The notes under the pieces are model-generated. The model was not told where the DNA came from and ran no database searches. It saw only the letters and a program-made list of their open reading frames with translations. Of a stretch of DNA of 64,000 bases, positions 44,020-53,617 are shown one piece after another. Positions within the stretch are counted from its first letter, which is position 1; each line of letters starts with the position of its first letter. A program made the position numbers and the translations under genes. This DNA comes from Flammeovirgaceae bacterium UBA7330 (GTDB taxonomy: Bacteria; Bacteroidota; Bacteroidia; Cytophagales; Cyclobacteriaceae), in contig DKPQ01000006.1 in the NCBI GenBank assembly GCA_002471275.1, positions 100,318-164,317 on the forward strand, given 5' to 3'.

Positions 44020-45168
44020 ATGCAATCACAACATACACCTTTCCTCATCATTGGTGGTGGTATCGCCGGCCTTACTCTCGCTATCGGGCTCCGAAAAAAT
44101 GGAATTGATGCTTTAATTGCTGAAGCAGCTCCGGAATTCAAACCCGTAGGGGCAGGACTTGTATTAGCAGCCAATGCCATGAAGGCTTACCGGGTTTTAG
44201 GTATGAATGAAACGATAGCCGATGCCGGAAATGCCATAAATCATTTCGACATCCTGGATCACACAGGTAAATTAATTACCTCAACAGCTATGGATGCTGT
44301 AGGAGACGGGACTCCAAATGTGGCCATTCACCGGGCGGCTTTACACCAGGTTTTGGTCAATGAGTTGAACCCTGAAAATATTGTGAATGACTTTCTAAGC
44401 AAAGAGATCAGCATAGTCGGCGATAAATACGAGGTAACTTTTGAGAATGGTCGCTCCATCACTTGTGATTACCTCATTTCAGCAGAAGGCATTCATTCTG
44501 TTGTCCGGGACTGGGTGTTTCCCGGGTCTCAGCTCAGGTATTCGGGTTATACCTGCTGGCGGGGTATTTCTGATATTGTGAAAGGAGTCCCTTTTGATAA
44601 AGCTACCGAAACATGGGGACCCTCCGGAAGATTTGGGATTGTACCTGTTGGAGATGGAAAGGTGTATTGGTTTGCCGTTAAAAATGGTCCTGAGAATTCA
44701 GAAAAGCTTCGATCATATAATAAAGCGGATCTGATACAAGCATTTACTGACTATCATGCTCTGGTATCTCAGCTGATCCAGCACACGCATCCTGAAACGA
44801 TTATTTTCAATGATATCATCGACCTGAAGCCTATACCCAGGTATGCAAAAGGCAATATGGTGCTCATTGGTGACGCAGCACATGCTACCACGCCTAACAT
44901 GGGACAGGGCGCCTGTCAGGCCATTGAAGATGCAGTCATCCTTGCTGAATGTATCAAAAGCCAATCAACTGTGGCAAAAGCTTTCGAGACCTTTGAGCAT
45001 AAGCGACTCCGGCGAACCCATCAAATCGTGAATCGCTCCTGGACTCTGGGAAAAATCGGACAGCTGAAAAATCGAGGCCTGATCAAAGTACGCAATCTGC
45101 TGCTGAGATCAATGCCGTCTTCAGTAAACAAAAAGAATATAGAGAAGGTGTATGATTTTAAGTTATAG
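44020..45168 (+). CDS. FAD-dependent monooxygenase (PHBH/UbiH-like)
   Basis: The ATG at 44020 gives 382 residues; a TTG at 43987 is the only earlier start. The Rossmann FAD motif is FLIIGGGIAGLTLAIGLRKNG, the second region reads ISAEGIHSVVRDW, and the third FAD motif is GDAAHATTPNMGQGACQAIED. This places it among group A flavoprotein hydroxylases (PHBH, UbiH, TetX-like), which hydroxylate aromatic or polyketide-like compounds using NAD(P)H and oxygen. The substrate is unknown; similarity to TetX-type enzymes does not by itself mean tetracycline modification. It follows the broken Crp/Fnr gene by 68 bases. Confidence 0.9.
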   Translation: MQSQHTPFLIIGGGIAGLTLAIGLRKNGIDALIAEAAPEFKPVGAGLVLAANAMKAYRVLGMNETIADAGNAINHFDILDHTGKLITSTAMDAVGDGTPNVAIHRAALHQVLVNELNPENIVNDFLSKEISIVGDKYEVTFENGRSITCDYLISAEGIHSVVRDWVFPGSQLRYSGYTCWRGISDIVKGVPFDKATETWGPSGRFGIVPVGDGKVYWFAVKNGPENSEKLRSYNKADLIQAFTDYHALVSQLIQHTHPETIIFNDIIDLKPIPRYAKGNMVLIGDAAHATTPNMGQGACQAIEDAVILAECIKSQSTVAKAFETFEHKRLRRTHQIVNRSWTLGKIGQLKNRGLIKVRNLLLRSMPSSVNKKNIEKVYDFKL

Positions 45169-45185
45169 GCAATAAGAAACCATGA

Positions 45186-46064
45186 TTACTTCTTCAGCAT
45201 CGGAAACAACATCCTGATCTCTTCATCGGTCGGCTGTTTTCCATATTCACAGATTTGAAATGCTTCAGCCGCATTGATGGTTGCAGCTTTCTTTGGTCCA
45301 TACCATTTTTCCAAAGATTTTCTTGTTTCCCCCGAGATGGATGGTTTCCATTTCTCCATCAACCATTTTTTTCGAGCGCTCGCATCTTCAGGGACCTCAT
45401 CCAGATAGCCGCCGATCCAGGGTAGCCACTCATAGAACTGTGACACATGTGCATCGAGGCCATCAAATTTCCTATTGATGGTTTCATCCACACCCACTGC
45501 GATATCCGGCCTAAAGGGTTCAGGGGATTGAAACTTGTCATGGGTATATAGAAACACAGGGTTCTTTTTAAGCGGAGGCGTATCGGGTGCTACATTGGGT
45601 ACGGCTACCATGTAAGCAGCATCCTGCACCAACACCCCGGTATACCGGTGATCCGGATGGTAATCATTAGGTCTGGGAGCAATTACCACATCGGCATTCC
45701 ACTCCCTGATCTTTCTTATGACCTGTAGCCTGACATTTAAATTCGGCGTCAGCTCTCCATCGTGATTGTCCAGCACTTCATATTCAGCTATCCCCAACCT
45801 GCGGGCAGACTCTTGAGCTTCTTCCATCCTTCTTTTAGCAAGAATTCCTCCACCCATGCTTTGATGACCGGCATCGCCATTTGTTACAGATACAAATTTG
45901 ACTGCATGCCCCATAGATGCCAGCAAAGCAGCAGTACCACCGGCATCAATATCACAATCATCTGGATGTGCACCAAACACAATAAATCTGGCAGGCTTAT
46001 CCTGAGCCTGACTGATGGTACTTGAAATCAATATTAAAAATGCAAGAAGAACTAATTTTTCCAT
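45186..46064 (-). CDS. PIG-L/LmbE-family deacetylase, exported
   Basis: The 292-residue protein has a signal peptide (LVLLAFLILISSTISQAQ) followed by FIVFGAHPDDCDIDAGG, the AHPDD zinc motif of the PIG-L family, and PNDYHPDHRYTG for the third zinc ligand. These enzymes remove acetyl groups from N-acetylglucosamine-type substrates or related amides. The export signal suggests a glycan or environmental substrate, not mycothiol-type metabolism. It is convergent with the monooxygenase gene and diverges from the ilv operon across 279 bases. Confidence 0.9.
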   Translation of the reverse strand: MEKLVLLAFLILISSTISQAQDKPARFIVFGAHPDDCDIDAGGTAALLASMGHAVKFVSVTNGDAGHQSMGGGILAKRRMEEAQESARRLGIAEYEVLDNHDGELTPNLNVRLQVIRKIREWNADVVIAPRPNDYHPDHRYTGVLVQDAAYMVAVPNVAPDTPPLKKNPVFLYTHDKFQSPEPFRPDIAVGVDETINRKFDGLDAHVSQFYEWLPWIGGYLDEVPEDASARKKWLMEKWKPSISGETRKSLEKWYGPKKAATINAAEAFQICEYGKQPTDEEIRMLFPMLKK

Positions 46065-46156
46065 GGGTTTAGATTGATTGAGTAGTGTGGAACCAAGTTA
46101 TATGAAACCACCCAAATACCAAAGCTTTGCTGCTTCACAAAAAAAATGACCTTGGT

Positions 46157-46189
46157 TTTGCGGTTTTAACAACGATTCTATTACTTTTG
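46157..46189 (+). promoter_or_regulatory. Promoter of the ilv-thr operon
   Basis: TTTG at 46157-46160 and TACTTTTG at 46182-46189 are 21 bases apart and match both halves of the Bacteroidota consensus. Transcription should begin around 46194-46196, a few bases before the leader-peptide ATG at 46199. Confidence 0.72.
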
Positions 46190-46198
46190 TCTCATAAA

Positions 46199-46279
46199 AT
46201 GAACAGGAACATTTTAAATATTGTCATTGCTCCAATTATTACGCTTGTGGTCGTCACACGAAAGCAAGGGGAATGGTGA
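46199..46279 (+). CDS. Branched-chain amino acid leader peptide
   Basis: A 26-codon open frame lies between the promoter and ilvE: MNRNILNIVIAPIITLVVVT followed by RKQGEW and TGA. Eleven of 26 codons are Ile (5), Val (4) or Leu (2), clustered at 46211-46255, and Thr is present twice. This matches the logic of ilvL/leuL-type leader peptides: translation stalls at these codons when charged tRNA is scarce. The stop codon overlaps one arm of a predicted antiterminator (46270-46278). A short frame with such composition at this exact position, just before a terminator and an ilv operon, is unlikely by chance. It is too short for ordinary gene finders. Confidence 0.85.
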   Translation: MNRNILNIVIAPIITLVVVTRKQGEW

Positions 46280-46340
46280 TATTATAAATAATCCTAAAAG
46301 ATATTATTAAGCGCCATTCCTACAAGGATGGCGTTTTTTT
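46270..46340 (+). promoter_or_regulatory. Attenuator of the ilv operon (antiterminator and terminator)
   Basis: Terminator: CGCCATTCC (46312-46320) pairs with GGATGGCG (46326-46333, one bulged T) and is followed by seven T (46334-46340), ending three bases before the ilvE ATG. Antiterminator: GGAATGGTG (46270-46278), which spans the end of the leader-peptide gene, can pair over nine positions (one G-T) with the same CGCCATTCC. The two structures exclude each other. A ribosome finishing the leader would cover 46270-46278 and allow termination; a ribosome stalled at the Ile/Val codons would leave it free and allow read-through. Confidence 0.82.
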
Positions 46341-46343
46341 ATT

Positions 46344-47234
46344 ATGTATTACGACAGTAAAACAGAAGTATTTTTAGACGGTAAATGGATCAAGGCCAAA
46401 GATGCAAAAGCCAGCCTCTTTGACCAGACGATGCATTACGGCACGGGTGTGTTCGAAGGGTTGCGATCCTACAACAACGGAAACGGTTTCAATATCTTCA
46501 AACCAAAAGAACATTTCGAAAGACTCAAGCAGTCTGCAGAGAAGATCCACCTGAAGGTTCCCTACTCCATCGATGAGCTGATCCACATTGCGTATGAGCT
46601 TATCACCAGAAATAACCTCACCAATGCGTATATTCGCCCGTTGGTTTTTGCTGGCCCCAATATGATGCTTTCTCCTTCCAATCACATCCACATATTCATG
46701 ACCGCCTGGAAATGGGCCAAGTACCCTGGAATCGAGCCCCTCAATGTGATGGTATCTTCCTACATCAAGCCCTCTCCAAAATCAATACCCATTGACGCAA
46801 AAATTATCGGCAATTATGCAGCCTTTACATTGGCAACAGCCGAAGCCAAACACCTGGGCTATGATGAAGCCATCTTGCTAGACCACAATGGGTTTATCTC
46901 TGAAGGTCCGGGAAGTAATATATTCTACGAAAAAGATGGAAAGCTGTATACGCCCCGGTTGGGCAACATCTTCCCCGGGATCACCAGAAAAACAATCATG
47001 GAGCTCGCAGCAGACCTCAACGTGAAGGTGATTGAAAAAGACATTAAGCCGGAAGAAATCTATGAAGCAGATCATGCTTTCTTCTGTGGTACAGCCTCCG
47101 AGGTGACGGCCATCGACTCCATCAACGGAGAGCCTTTCAAAAAAGATTGGGAGGAGTCTATTGGCTTTGACCTGCATATTATGTACCAGCAAAAAGTAAA
47201 ATTTGACGAATACCAAGGACTGACCATTGTTTAA
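46344..47234 (+). CDS. ilvE: Branched-chain amino acid aminotransferase
   Basis: The 296-residue class IV PLP aminotransferase carries out the last step of valine, isoleucine and leucine synthesis. Features are FDQTMHYGTGVFEGLRSY near the N-terminus, the PLP lysine in DAKIIGNYAAFTLA, and EAILLDHNGFISEGPGSNIF for cofactor phosphate binding. It is the first structural gene of the operon, with its ATG three bases after the attenuator T-run and its stop three bases before ilvD. Confidence 0.97.
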   Translation: MYYDSKTEVFLDGKWIKAKDAKASLFDQTMHYGTGVFEGLRSYNNGNGFNIFKPKEHFERLKQSAEKIHLKVPYSIDELIHIAYELITRNNLTNAYIRPLVFAGPNMMLSPSNHIHIFMTAWKWAKYPGIEPLNVMVSSYIKPSPKSIPIDAKIIGNYAAFTLATAEAKHLGYDEAILLDHNGFISEGPGSNIFYEKDGKLYTPRLGNIFPGITRKTIMELAADLNVKVIEKDIKPEEIYEADHAFFCGTASEVTAIDSINGEPFKKDWEESIGFDLHIMYQQKVKFDEYQGLTIV

Positions 47235-47237
47235 CCC

Positions 47238-48914
47238 ATGAGTGAATTAAATAAGTATAGCAAAACCTTTACACAGGACCCATCACAACCGGGAGCTCAA
47301 GCACAATTGTATGCTGCCGGCCTAACTGACGAAGACTTCAATAAAGCGCAAATTGGTATCGTAAGTACCGGATTTGAAGGCAACCCCTGCAACATGCACC
47401 TCAACATCCTGGCTCACCAGGTAAAGAAGAGTGTCCGGGAAGCAGACATGGTCGGACTCATTTTCAATACCATAGGTGTCAGTGACGGGATGTCGAACGG
47501 TACTACAGGAATGAGGTATTCCCTGGTATCAAGAGAGGTAATTGCTGATTCTATCGAAACAGTGGTTCAAGCCCAATTTTATGATGGAGTGATCTCCATT
47601 GTAGGGTGTGATAAAAACATGCCCGGTGCGATGATCGGTATGTCCAGACTCGACAGGCCATCTATTCTGGTTTACGGAGGAACGGTCAAACCCGGTAGAC
47701 TAAATGGTGAGGACCTGAACATAGTTTCGGCATTCGAAGCCTATGGCGAAAGGTTGCGAGGCAACATCTCTGATGCGGACTATAAAGCTGTGATCAAAAA
47801 CAGTATTCCTGGCCCGGGAGCATGTGGGGGTATGTATACCGCTAACACGATGTCTACAGCGATTGAGGCTATGGGGATGAGCTTACCATTCAGCTCTTCC
47901 AACCCGGCAGAGAGCAAGGATAAGGTCGAAGAGACCCACCATGTTGGAAAGGCCATTCGATATTTGTTGAAAGAAGACATTCGTCCAAGTGACATCATTA
48001 CCAGGAAGTCTTTCGAAAATGCCATTACCATGGTGATGGTACTGGGAGGATCTACCAATGCGGTGCTCCACCTGCTGGCCATGGCCAGAGCAGCTAATGT
48101 GCCTTTGGAACTGGATGATTTCCAGAAGATCAGTGATAAAACACCGTTTTTGGGAGACCTGAAACCCAGTGGAAAATACCTGATGGAAGACCTTCACAAT
48201 GTAGGTGGTATCCCGGGTGTGATGAAGATCATGCTGGACCATGGATACCTCCATGGTGATTGTCTGACAGTGACAGGAAAGTCTCTGGCAGAGAACCTGG
48301 AGAATATCCCGGCGTTGAAGAAAGAGCCCAAGATCATGTACTCTTTTGATGAGCCCATCAAGAAAAGTGGTCACTTGCAGATCCTTTATGGCAACCTGTC
48401 TCCGGGAGGAGCCGTAGCCAAGATCACCGGCAAAGAAGGTGATGTGTTTGAAGGACCAGCCAGGATCTATGAGGATGAATTTGCTGCCATCAAAGGAATC
48501 GGCGAGGAAGTACAGAAAGGCGAAGTCATTGTGATCCGCTATAGTGGACCCAAAGGAGCTCCGGGTATGCCGGAAATGCTGAAGCCTACCAGTGCGGTGA
48601 TGGGTGCGGGATTAGGAAAGGATGTGGCGCTGATTACAGACGGCAGGTTTTCCGGAGGGTCTCATGGTTTTGTGGTGGGTCACATCACACCAGAAGCACA
48701 GGAAGGTGGCCCCATTGGCCTCATTAAGAATGGTGACATCATCCGGATAGACGCAAAAACCAACACTTTGGAAGTGAAGATTTCTGACGAAGAGATGGAA
48801 GCGCGTAAAAAAGCCTGGGTAAAACCAGCGTACAAAGCAGAAAGAGGAATACTTAAAAAATACATACACTCAGTAAAGTCGGCCACAGAAGGCTGTGTTA
48901 CTGATGAATTTTAA
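47238..48914 (+). CDS. ilvD: Dihydroxy-acid dehydratase
   Basis: The 558-residue protein dehydrates 2,3-dihydroxy-isovalerate and its methylvalerate homologue. The Fe-S ligands are in NPCNMHLN, CDKNMPGAMIG and GPGACGGMYTANTMST; the C-terminal domain carries TDGRFSGGSHGFVVGHITPEA. Length and motifs are those of a complete enzyme. It lies between ilvE and ilvB with gaps of 3 and 11 bases, in step with the operon. Confidence 0.97.
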   Translation: MSELNKYSKTFTQDPSQPGAQAQLYAAGLTDEDFNKAQIGIVSTGFEGNPCNMHLNILAHQVKKSVREADMVGLIFNTIGVSDGMSNGTTGMRYSLVSREVIADSIETVVQAQFYDGVISIVGCDKNMPGAMIGMSRLDRPSILVYGGTVKPGRLNGEDLNIVSAFEAYGERLRGNISDADYKAVIKNSIPGPGACGGMYTANTMSTAIEAMGMSLPFSSSNPAESKDKVEETHHVGKAIRYLLKEDIRPSDIITRKSFENAITMVMVLGGSTNAVLHLLAMARAANVPLELDDFQKISDKTPFLGDLKPSGKYLMEDLHNVGGIPGVMKIMLDHGYLHGDCLTVTGKSLAENLENIPALKKEPKIMYSFDEPIKKSGHLQILYGNLSPGGAVAKITGKEGDVFEGPARIYEDEFAAIKGIGEEVQKGEVIVIRYSGPKGAPGMPEMLKPTSAVMGAGLGKDVALITDGRFSGGSHGFVVGHITPEAQEGGPIGLIKNGDIIRIDAKTNTLEVKISDEEMEARKKAWVKPAYKAERGILKKYIHSVKSATEGCVTDEF

Positions 48915-48925
48915 ATAAAAAGCTC

Positions 48926-50668
48926 ATGGATACATCTTCATTGGCAATCTCAGAACAGAAGACTAAAAAGTCTATCAAGGTAACAGGTTCCGAAGCAGTT
49001 CTTTTATCCTTACTTGAGGAAGGAGTTGACCTGATTTTCGGATACCCCGGTGGTGCCATCATGCCCATTTATGATGCATTGTATGGATACTCCGACAAGT
49101 TGAACCACATTCTTACCCGACATGAGCAGGGCGCAGTCCATGCAGCTCAGGGGTATGCACGCGTCACAGGAAAGACGGGTGTCTGCTTTGCCACTTCGGG
49201 ACCGGGAGCTACCAACCTCATCACCGGAATCGCAGATGCTCAAATCGACTCTACACCTATTGTATGTATTACCGGGCAAGTGTTTTCTCATTTGCTTGGA
49301 ACCGATGCTTTTCAGGAAACTGATGTAGTGGGGATCTCAATGCCTGTCACTAAGTGGAACTTCCAGGTAACCAAACCAGAAGAAATCCCTTATGCAATTG
49401 CCAAGGCTTTCTACATTGCCAATACGGGTCGGCCAGGACCTGTCCTCATAGACATTACGAAGGATGCTCAGATAAAAGAGTTTGATTTCTCGTACACAAA
49501 ATGTGAAAGGATAAGAAGCTATCATCCTTATCCGGCACTGGAAGAAGAGCCTGTAAAAGCCGCAGCAGCATTAATCAACAGTGCCAAAAAGCCGATGATG
49601 CTGGTTGGTCAGGGCGTAATCCTGTCCAAGGCTCAAAAAGAACTAATCAGTTTTGCGGAAAAGGCCGGAATACCCATGGCATCTACACTCATGGGGCTTT
49701 CGGCTGTGCCTAACAGCCACCCACTTTATGTAGGGTACCTGGGTATGCATGGTAATTATGGTCCCAACGTCAAAACCAATGAGTGTGATGTATTGATAGC
49801 GGTAGGTATGCGTTTTGATGACAGGGTAACCGGAAATCTGGCAAAATATGCCAAACAAGCTAAGGTTATCCATATAGAGATTGACGCTGCAGAGATCAAC
49901 AAGAACGTAAAAGCCGATGTGGCTATCAATGCGGATGCCAAGGAAGCGCTGATTTCCTTGATCAAGCAGGTGGATAACAATAAGCATGACGCCTGGGTAC
50001 AGGAATTCAGAGATTGTGATCAAATCGAATTTGACAAAATCATCAACAAGGCTCTCACCAGAAAATCAGGTGGTGTGCAGATGGTGGAGGTGATCAAAAA
50101 AATCTCTGACAAGACCAACGGAAAAGCCATCATCGTAACCGATGTGGGACAGCATCAAATGGTGGCCAGTAGATATTATGCCTTCGACGACACCCGATCC
50201 AACGTTACTTCCGGTGGCCTCGGAACCATGGGATTTGCTTTGCCAGCAGCCATGGGTGCCAAAATGGGACAACCAAACAGAGAAGTGATTGCCGTAATTG
50301 GAGATGGTGGTTTTCAGATGACCATTCAGGAACTTGGCACCATTTTTCAGAGCCAGATTGGAGTGAAGATCCTCATCTTAAACAATAACTTTTTGGGGAT
50401 GGTACGCCAGTGGCAGGAGCTTTTCCATGAGAAGAGATATTCATTTACAGAATTAACCAATCCGGATTTTCAATTGATTTGCCAGGGATACGGCATACCT
50501 TCGCAGAAAATTGAAAAAAGGGAGGATCTGGACGCTGCTTTGGATCAATGGTTATCCGCTGATGGCCCTCAGCTACTGGAAGTAGTAGTGGAGCAAGAAG
50601 AGAACGTATTCCCGATGGTTCCTGCGGGCGCCAGCGTATCCGATATCCTATTAGAACAAAAACGATAA
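48926..50668 (+). CDS. ilvB: Acetolactate synthase, large subunit
   Basis: The 580-residue ThDP enzyme condenses pyruvate with pyruvate or 2-oxobutanoate. The catalytic Glu is in TRHEQGAVHAAQGYARV; the ThDP/Mg motif is VIGDGGFQMTIQEL followed by LNNNFLGMVRQWQELF. GTDAFQETDVVGIS and the FAD-binding central domain are present. Biosynthetic (AHAS) type is supported by the small subunit gene immediately downstream (11 bases). Confidence 0.97.
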   Translation: MDTSSLAISEQKTKKSIKVTGSEAVLLSLLEEGVDLIFGYPGGAIMPIYDALYGYSDKLNHILTRHEQGAVHAAQGYARVTGKTGVCFATSGPGATNLITGIADAQIDSTPIVCITGQVFSHLLGTDAFQETDVVGISMPVTKWNFQVTKPEEIPYAIAKAFYIANTGRPGPVLIDITKDAQIKEFDFSYTKCERIRSYHPYPALEEEPVKAAAALINSAKKPMMLVGQGVILSKAQKELISFAEKAGIPMASTLMGLSAVPNSHPLYVGYLGMHGNYGPNVKTNECDVLIAVGMRFDDRVTGNLAKYAKQAKVIHIEIDAAEINKNVKADVAINADAKEALISLIKQVDNNKHDAWVQEFRDCDQIEFDKIINKALTRKSGGVQMVEVIKKISDKTNGKAIIVTDVGQHQMVASRYYAFDDTRSNVTSGGLGTMGFALPAAMGAKMGQPNREVIAVIGDGGFQMTIQELGTIFQSQIGVKILILNNNFLGMVRQWQELFHEKRYSFTELTNPDFQLICQGYGIPSQKIEKREDLDAALDQWLSADGPQLLEVVVEQEENVFPMVPAGASVSDILLEQKR

Positions 50669-50679
50669 AGCACACCCAT

Positions 50680-51276
50680 ATGTCTAAGAGTCTATATGAT
50701 GATGATCATTCAGAAGATAAGACCATCAAAGATTTTACTTTGTCTGTCTTAACGGAGGATAAAGCTGGTCTGCTGAATCACATCACAATAATATTCAACA
50801 GGAGAAAGATCAACCTGAATAGTCTTAATGTCTCCACCACGGAAGTTCCGGGTGTGAGCAGGTTTACCATCGTGGTCAACTCTACCCGAGAGACTATTGA
50901 AAAGGTAGTCAAACAGATCAGGAAACTGATTGATGTCCTGGGGGCATTCGTCTATGAAGATGATCAGATCTACTATCAGGAGATTGCGTTATACAAGGTC
51001 CCAACGGCTGTATTCCTCAACGGAACGTCTATCGAGACCCTGGTAAGGAATAGCGGAGCAAGGATCTTGGTGGTTGAGAAAGACCATATAGTAATTGAAA
51101 AGACCGGTCACAAATCTGATACCCATGACCTGTACAAAAAACTTGAACCTCATGGTTTACTGGAGTTTGTACGCTCTGGTAGAGTGGCTATATCCAAGTC
51201 TAAAAGAAAAACTGAAGCATTCATAAAAATGCTGGAGGATTCAACAGCAAACAAACTAACCATAAAAGATTTCTAA
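50680..51276 (+). CDS. ilvN: Acetolactate synthase, small regulatory subunit
   Basis: The 198-residue protein has an N-terminal ACT domain (FTLSVLTEDKAGLLNHITIIF, and RKINLNSLNVSTTEVPGVSRF) that binds valine for feedback inhibition in this family, plus the C-terminal domain (ILVVEKDHIVIEKTG). It is somewhat longer than the E. coli IlvH/IlvN forms. It activates and regulates the IlvB catalytic subunit. It sits 11 bases after ilvB and 20 before ilvC. Confidence 0.93.
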   Translation: MSKSLYDDDHSEDKTIKDFTLSVLTEDKAGLLNHITIIFNRRKINLNSLNVSTTEVPGVSRFTIVVNSTRETIEKVVKQIRKLIDVLGAFVYEDDQIYYQEIALYKVPTAVFLNGTSIETLVRNSGARILVVEKDHIVIEKTGHKSDTHDLYKKLEPHGLLEFVRSGRVAISKSKRKTEAFIKMLEDSTANKLTIKDF

Positions 51277-51296
51277 TTTTCACAAACTAAAAAACA

Positions 51297-52340
51297 ATGG
51301 CAAAAATCAATTTTGGAGGAGTCGAAGAAGAAGTAGTAACCAGACAAGAATTTCCTCTTGAAAAAGCGAGAGAAGTACTCAAAAATGAGACCATCGCTGT
51401 GCTTGGCTACGGGGTGCAAGGTCCCGGACAAGCCCTTAACCTGAAAGACAATGGCTTCAACGTAATCGTTGGTCAGCGAAAAGATTCAAAGACATGGGAC
51501 AAAGCCGTGGCTGACGGATGGGAACCAGGAAAAACACTTTTTGAATTGGAAGAAGCATGTGAAAAAGGCACGATCATCCAGTTCCTTCTTTCTGATGCTG
51601 GACAAATTGCTTTTTGGCCAACTTTGAAAAAGCATTTGACACCTGGTAAGACATTGTATTTTTCTCATGGATTTGGTGTGACATACAGTGATCAAACCGG
51701 AATCATCCCCCCCAAAGATGTAGATGTCATCCTGATTGCTCCTAAAGGTTCAGGTACCAGCCTGAGAAGACTATTCCTTGAAGGAAGAGGTTTGAACTCA
51801 AGTTTTGCAATCCACCAGGATGCTACAGGAAAAGCCAAAGAAAAAGTTGTTGCTTTAGGGATTGGTGTAGGATCAGGATATCTATTCCAAACCAACTTCA
51901 AAAAAGAGGTATACAGTGACTTAACTGGTGAGCGAGGAAGCTTAATGGGTGCTATCCAGGGCTTGTTTGCTGCTCAGTATGATACTTTAAGAGCCAAAGG
52001 CCACTCTCCATCTGAGGCATTTAATGAAACTGTAGAGGAAGCTACCCAGTCACTTTACCCACTCATCGCTGAGAATGGAATGGACTGGATGTATGCCAAC
52101 TGCTCTACTACCGCACAAAGAGGTGCATTAGATTGGTGGAAAAAATTCCGTGATGCAGTAAAACCTGTTTTCGAAGACCTGTACAGCAGTGTGGAAACCG
52201 GTAATGAAGCTAAGATCACAATCGAAGCCAACAAGCAGCCAGATTATCGCGTTAAGTTGGAGCAAGAGTTGAAGGAGCTGGAAGATTCTGAGCTTTGGAG
52301 AGCTGGTGCTGCCGTACGTAAGCTACGACCAGAAAACTAA
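51297..52340 (+). CDS. ilvC: Ketol-acid reductoisomerase
   Basis: The 347-residue protein isomerises and reduces acetolactate to 2,3-dihydroxy-isovalerate with NADPH. The dinucleotide motif is IAVLGYGVQGPGQALNLKDNG; the catalytic domain contains DLTGERGSLMGAIQGLFAAQYD, which includes the metal-binding Asp/Glu. It is a single-knotted class I size enzyme. The gene starts 20 bases after ilvN and ends 2 bases before ilvA. Confidence 0.96.
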   Translation: MAKINFGGVEEEVVTRQEFPLEKAREVLKNETIAVLGYGVQGPGQALNLKDNGFNVIVGQRKDSKTWDKAVADGWEPGKTLFELEEACEKGTIIQFLLSDAGQIAFWPTLKKHLTPGKTLYFSHGFGVTYSDQTGIIPPKDVDVILIAPKGSGTSLRRLFLEGRGLNSSFAIHQDATGKAKEKVVALGIGVGSGYLFQTNFKKEVYSDLTGERGSLMGAIQGLFAAQYDTLRAKGHSPSEAFNETVEEATQSLYPLIAENGMDWMYANCSTTAQRGALDWWKKFRDAVKPVFEDLYSSVETGNEAKITIEANKQPDYRVKLEQELKELEDSELWRAGAAVRKLRPEN

Positions 52341-52342
52341 GA

Positions 52343-53617
52343 ATGACTGAAAAAACTACTTCACTGGAGGGGTATTCACCCGAATTTAAGGACATCGAGG
52401 TGGCTCACAGAGCCATGCGTGATGTCTCTACGGTAACACCCCTTCAGTATAGTTTTAACCTGAGTGAGCGGTATGATGCCAAGATCTACCTCAAGCGGGA
52501 GGACATGCAGATTGTCCGATCCTATAAGATCCGTGGTGCTATCAATAAGATCAAATCACTTTCACAGGCAGAACTCAAGAAAGGGGTAGTTTGTGCCAGT
52601 GCAGGAAATCACGCACAGGGAGTCGCTTTTTCATGCCATAAACTCAAGGTAAAGGGAACAATCTTCATGCCTGTACCCACACCTAAGCAAAAGGTGCAGC
52701 AGGTAAAAATGTTTGGCAAAGAATATATCGATGTCGTCCTGGCAGGTGATACGTTCGACGATGCCAACAAAGAAGCAAAAGATTTTGAAGAAAAGACCGG
52801 GAGTACTTTTGTACATCCTTTCAATGACCCTAAAGTCATCGAAGGTCAGGCTACCATCGGACTGGAACTGATCCAGGACGCGGATTTTAACATGGACTAC
52901 CTGTTTATGCCCATCGGTGGTGGCGGACTGGCGGCAGGTGTATCCGCTGTGGTCAAAGCATTAAGTCCTCAAACAGTTATCATCGGGGCAGAACCTGAGG
53001 GAGCGCCCGCGATGTACGAGGCCATTCAAAAAAATGAAGTGGTCACGCTGGAACACATCGACAAATTTGTGGATGGAGCGGCCGTGAAACGGGTGGGTGA
53101 TTTTGCATTCCCTATCTGCCGTGACAATCTCCATGCGGTTACGCTCGTCAATGAAGGCAAGATATGCTCCTCTTTGATCAGCATGTACAATGAGAGTGGG
53201 ATCGTTTTGGAGCCAGCAGGAGCACTTTCTGTGGCCGTGTTGGATCAATACAGAGAGGAGATCAAAGGCAAGCATGTTGTCTGCATACTTTCCGGTGGCA
53301 ACAACGACATTACGAGAACCGAAGAAATCAGGGAAAGATCCTTGTTGTATGAGGGTCTGGTCCACTATTTTATTGTGAGATTCCCTCAACGTGCCGGAGC
53401 CCTTAGAGAATTTGTAGGTGAGGTACTGGGACCTGATGATGACATCATCCTTTTTGAATACACAAAGAAAACATCCAGAGAAAAAGGTCCGGCACTCGTA
53501 GGGATTGAGTTAAAGAACAAAGCAGACCTGGGACCTTTAATTGATAAGATGAAAGAGAAAAACTTCTTTGGGGAGTACCTCAATAAGAAACCTGATTTGT
53601 TTGGTCATCTGATTTAA
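52343..53617 (+). CDS. ilvA: Threonine dehydratase (deaminase)
   Basis: The 424-residue PLP enzyme deaminates threonine to 2-oxobutanoate, the entry to isoleucine. The PLP lysine is in SYKIRGAINKIKSL; the glycine loop is PIGGGGLAAG. A C-terminal ACT-like regulatory part follows (HYFIVRFPQRAGALREFV), as in the biosynthetic form. It closes the ilv group and leads into the thr genes after 79 bases, which links threonine supply to isoleucine synthesis. Confidence 0.94.
   Translation: MTEKTTSLEGYSPEFKDIEVAHRAMRDVSTVTPLQYSFNLSERYDAKIYLKREDMQIVRSYKIRGAINKIKSLSQAELKKGVVCASAGNHAQGVAFSCHKLKVKGTIFMPVPTPKQKVQQVKMFGKEYIDVVLAGDTFDDANKEAKDFEEKTGSTFVHPFNDPKVIEGQATIGLELIQDADFNMDYLFMPIGGGGLAAGVSAVVKALSPQTVIIGAEPEGAPAMYEAIQKNEVVTLEHIDKFVDGAAVKRVGDFAFPICRDNLHAVTLVNEGKICSSLISMYNESGIVLEPAGALSVAVLDQYREEIKGKHVVCILSGGNNDITRTEEIRERSLLYEGLVHYFIVRFPQRAGALREFVGEVLGPDDDIILFEYTKKTSREKGPALVGIELKNKADLGPLIDKMKEKNFFGEYLNKKPDLFGHLI

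Noticed and set aside
43987..45168. Tetracycline resistance (TetX) call
   Set aside because: Only the general group A flavoprotein motifs are shared; nothing in the sequence points to that substrate.
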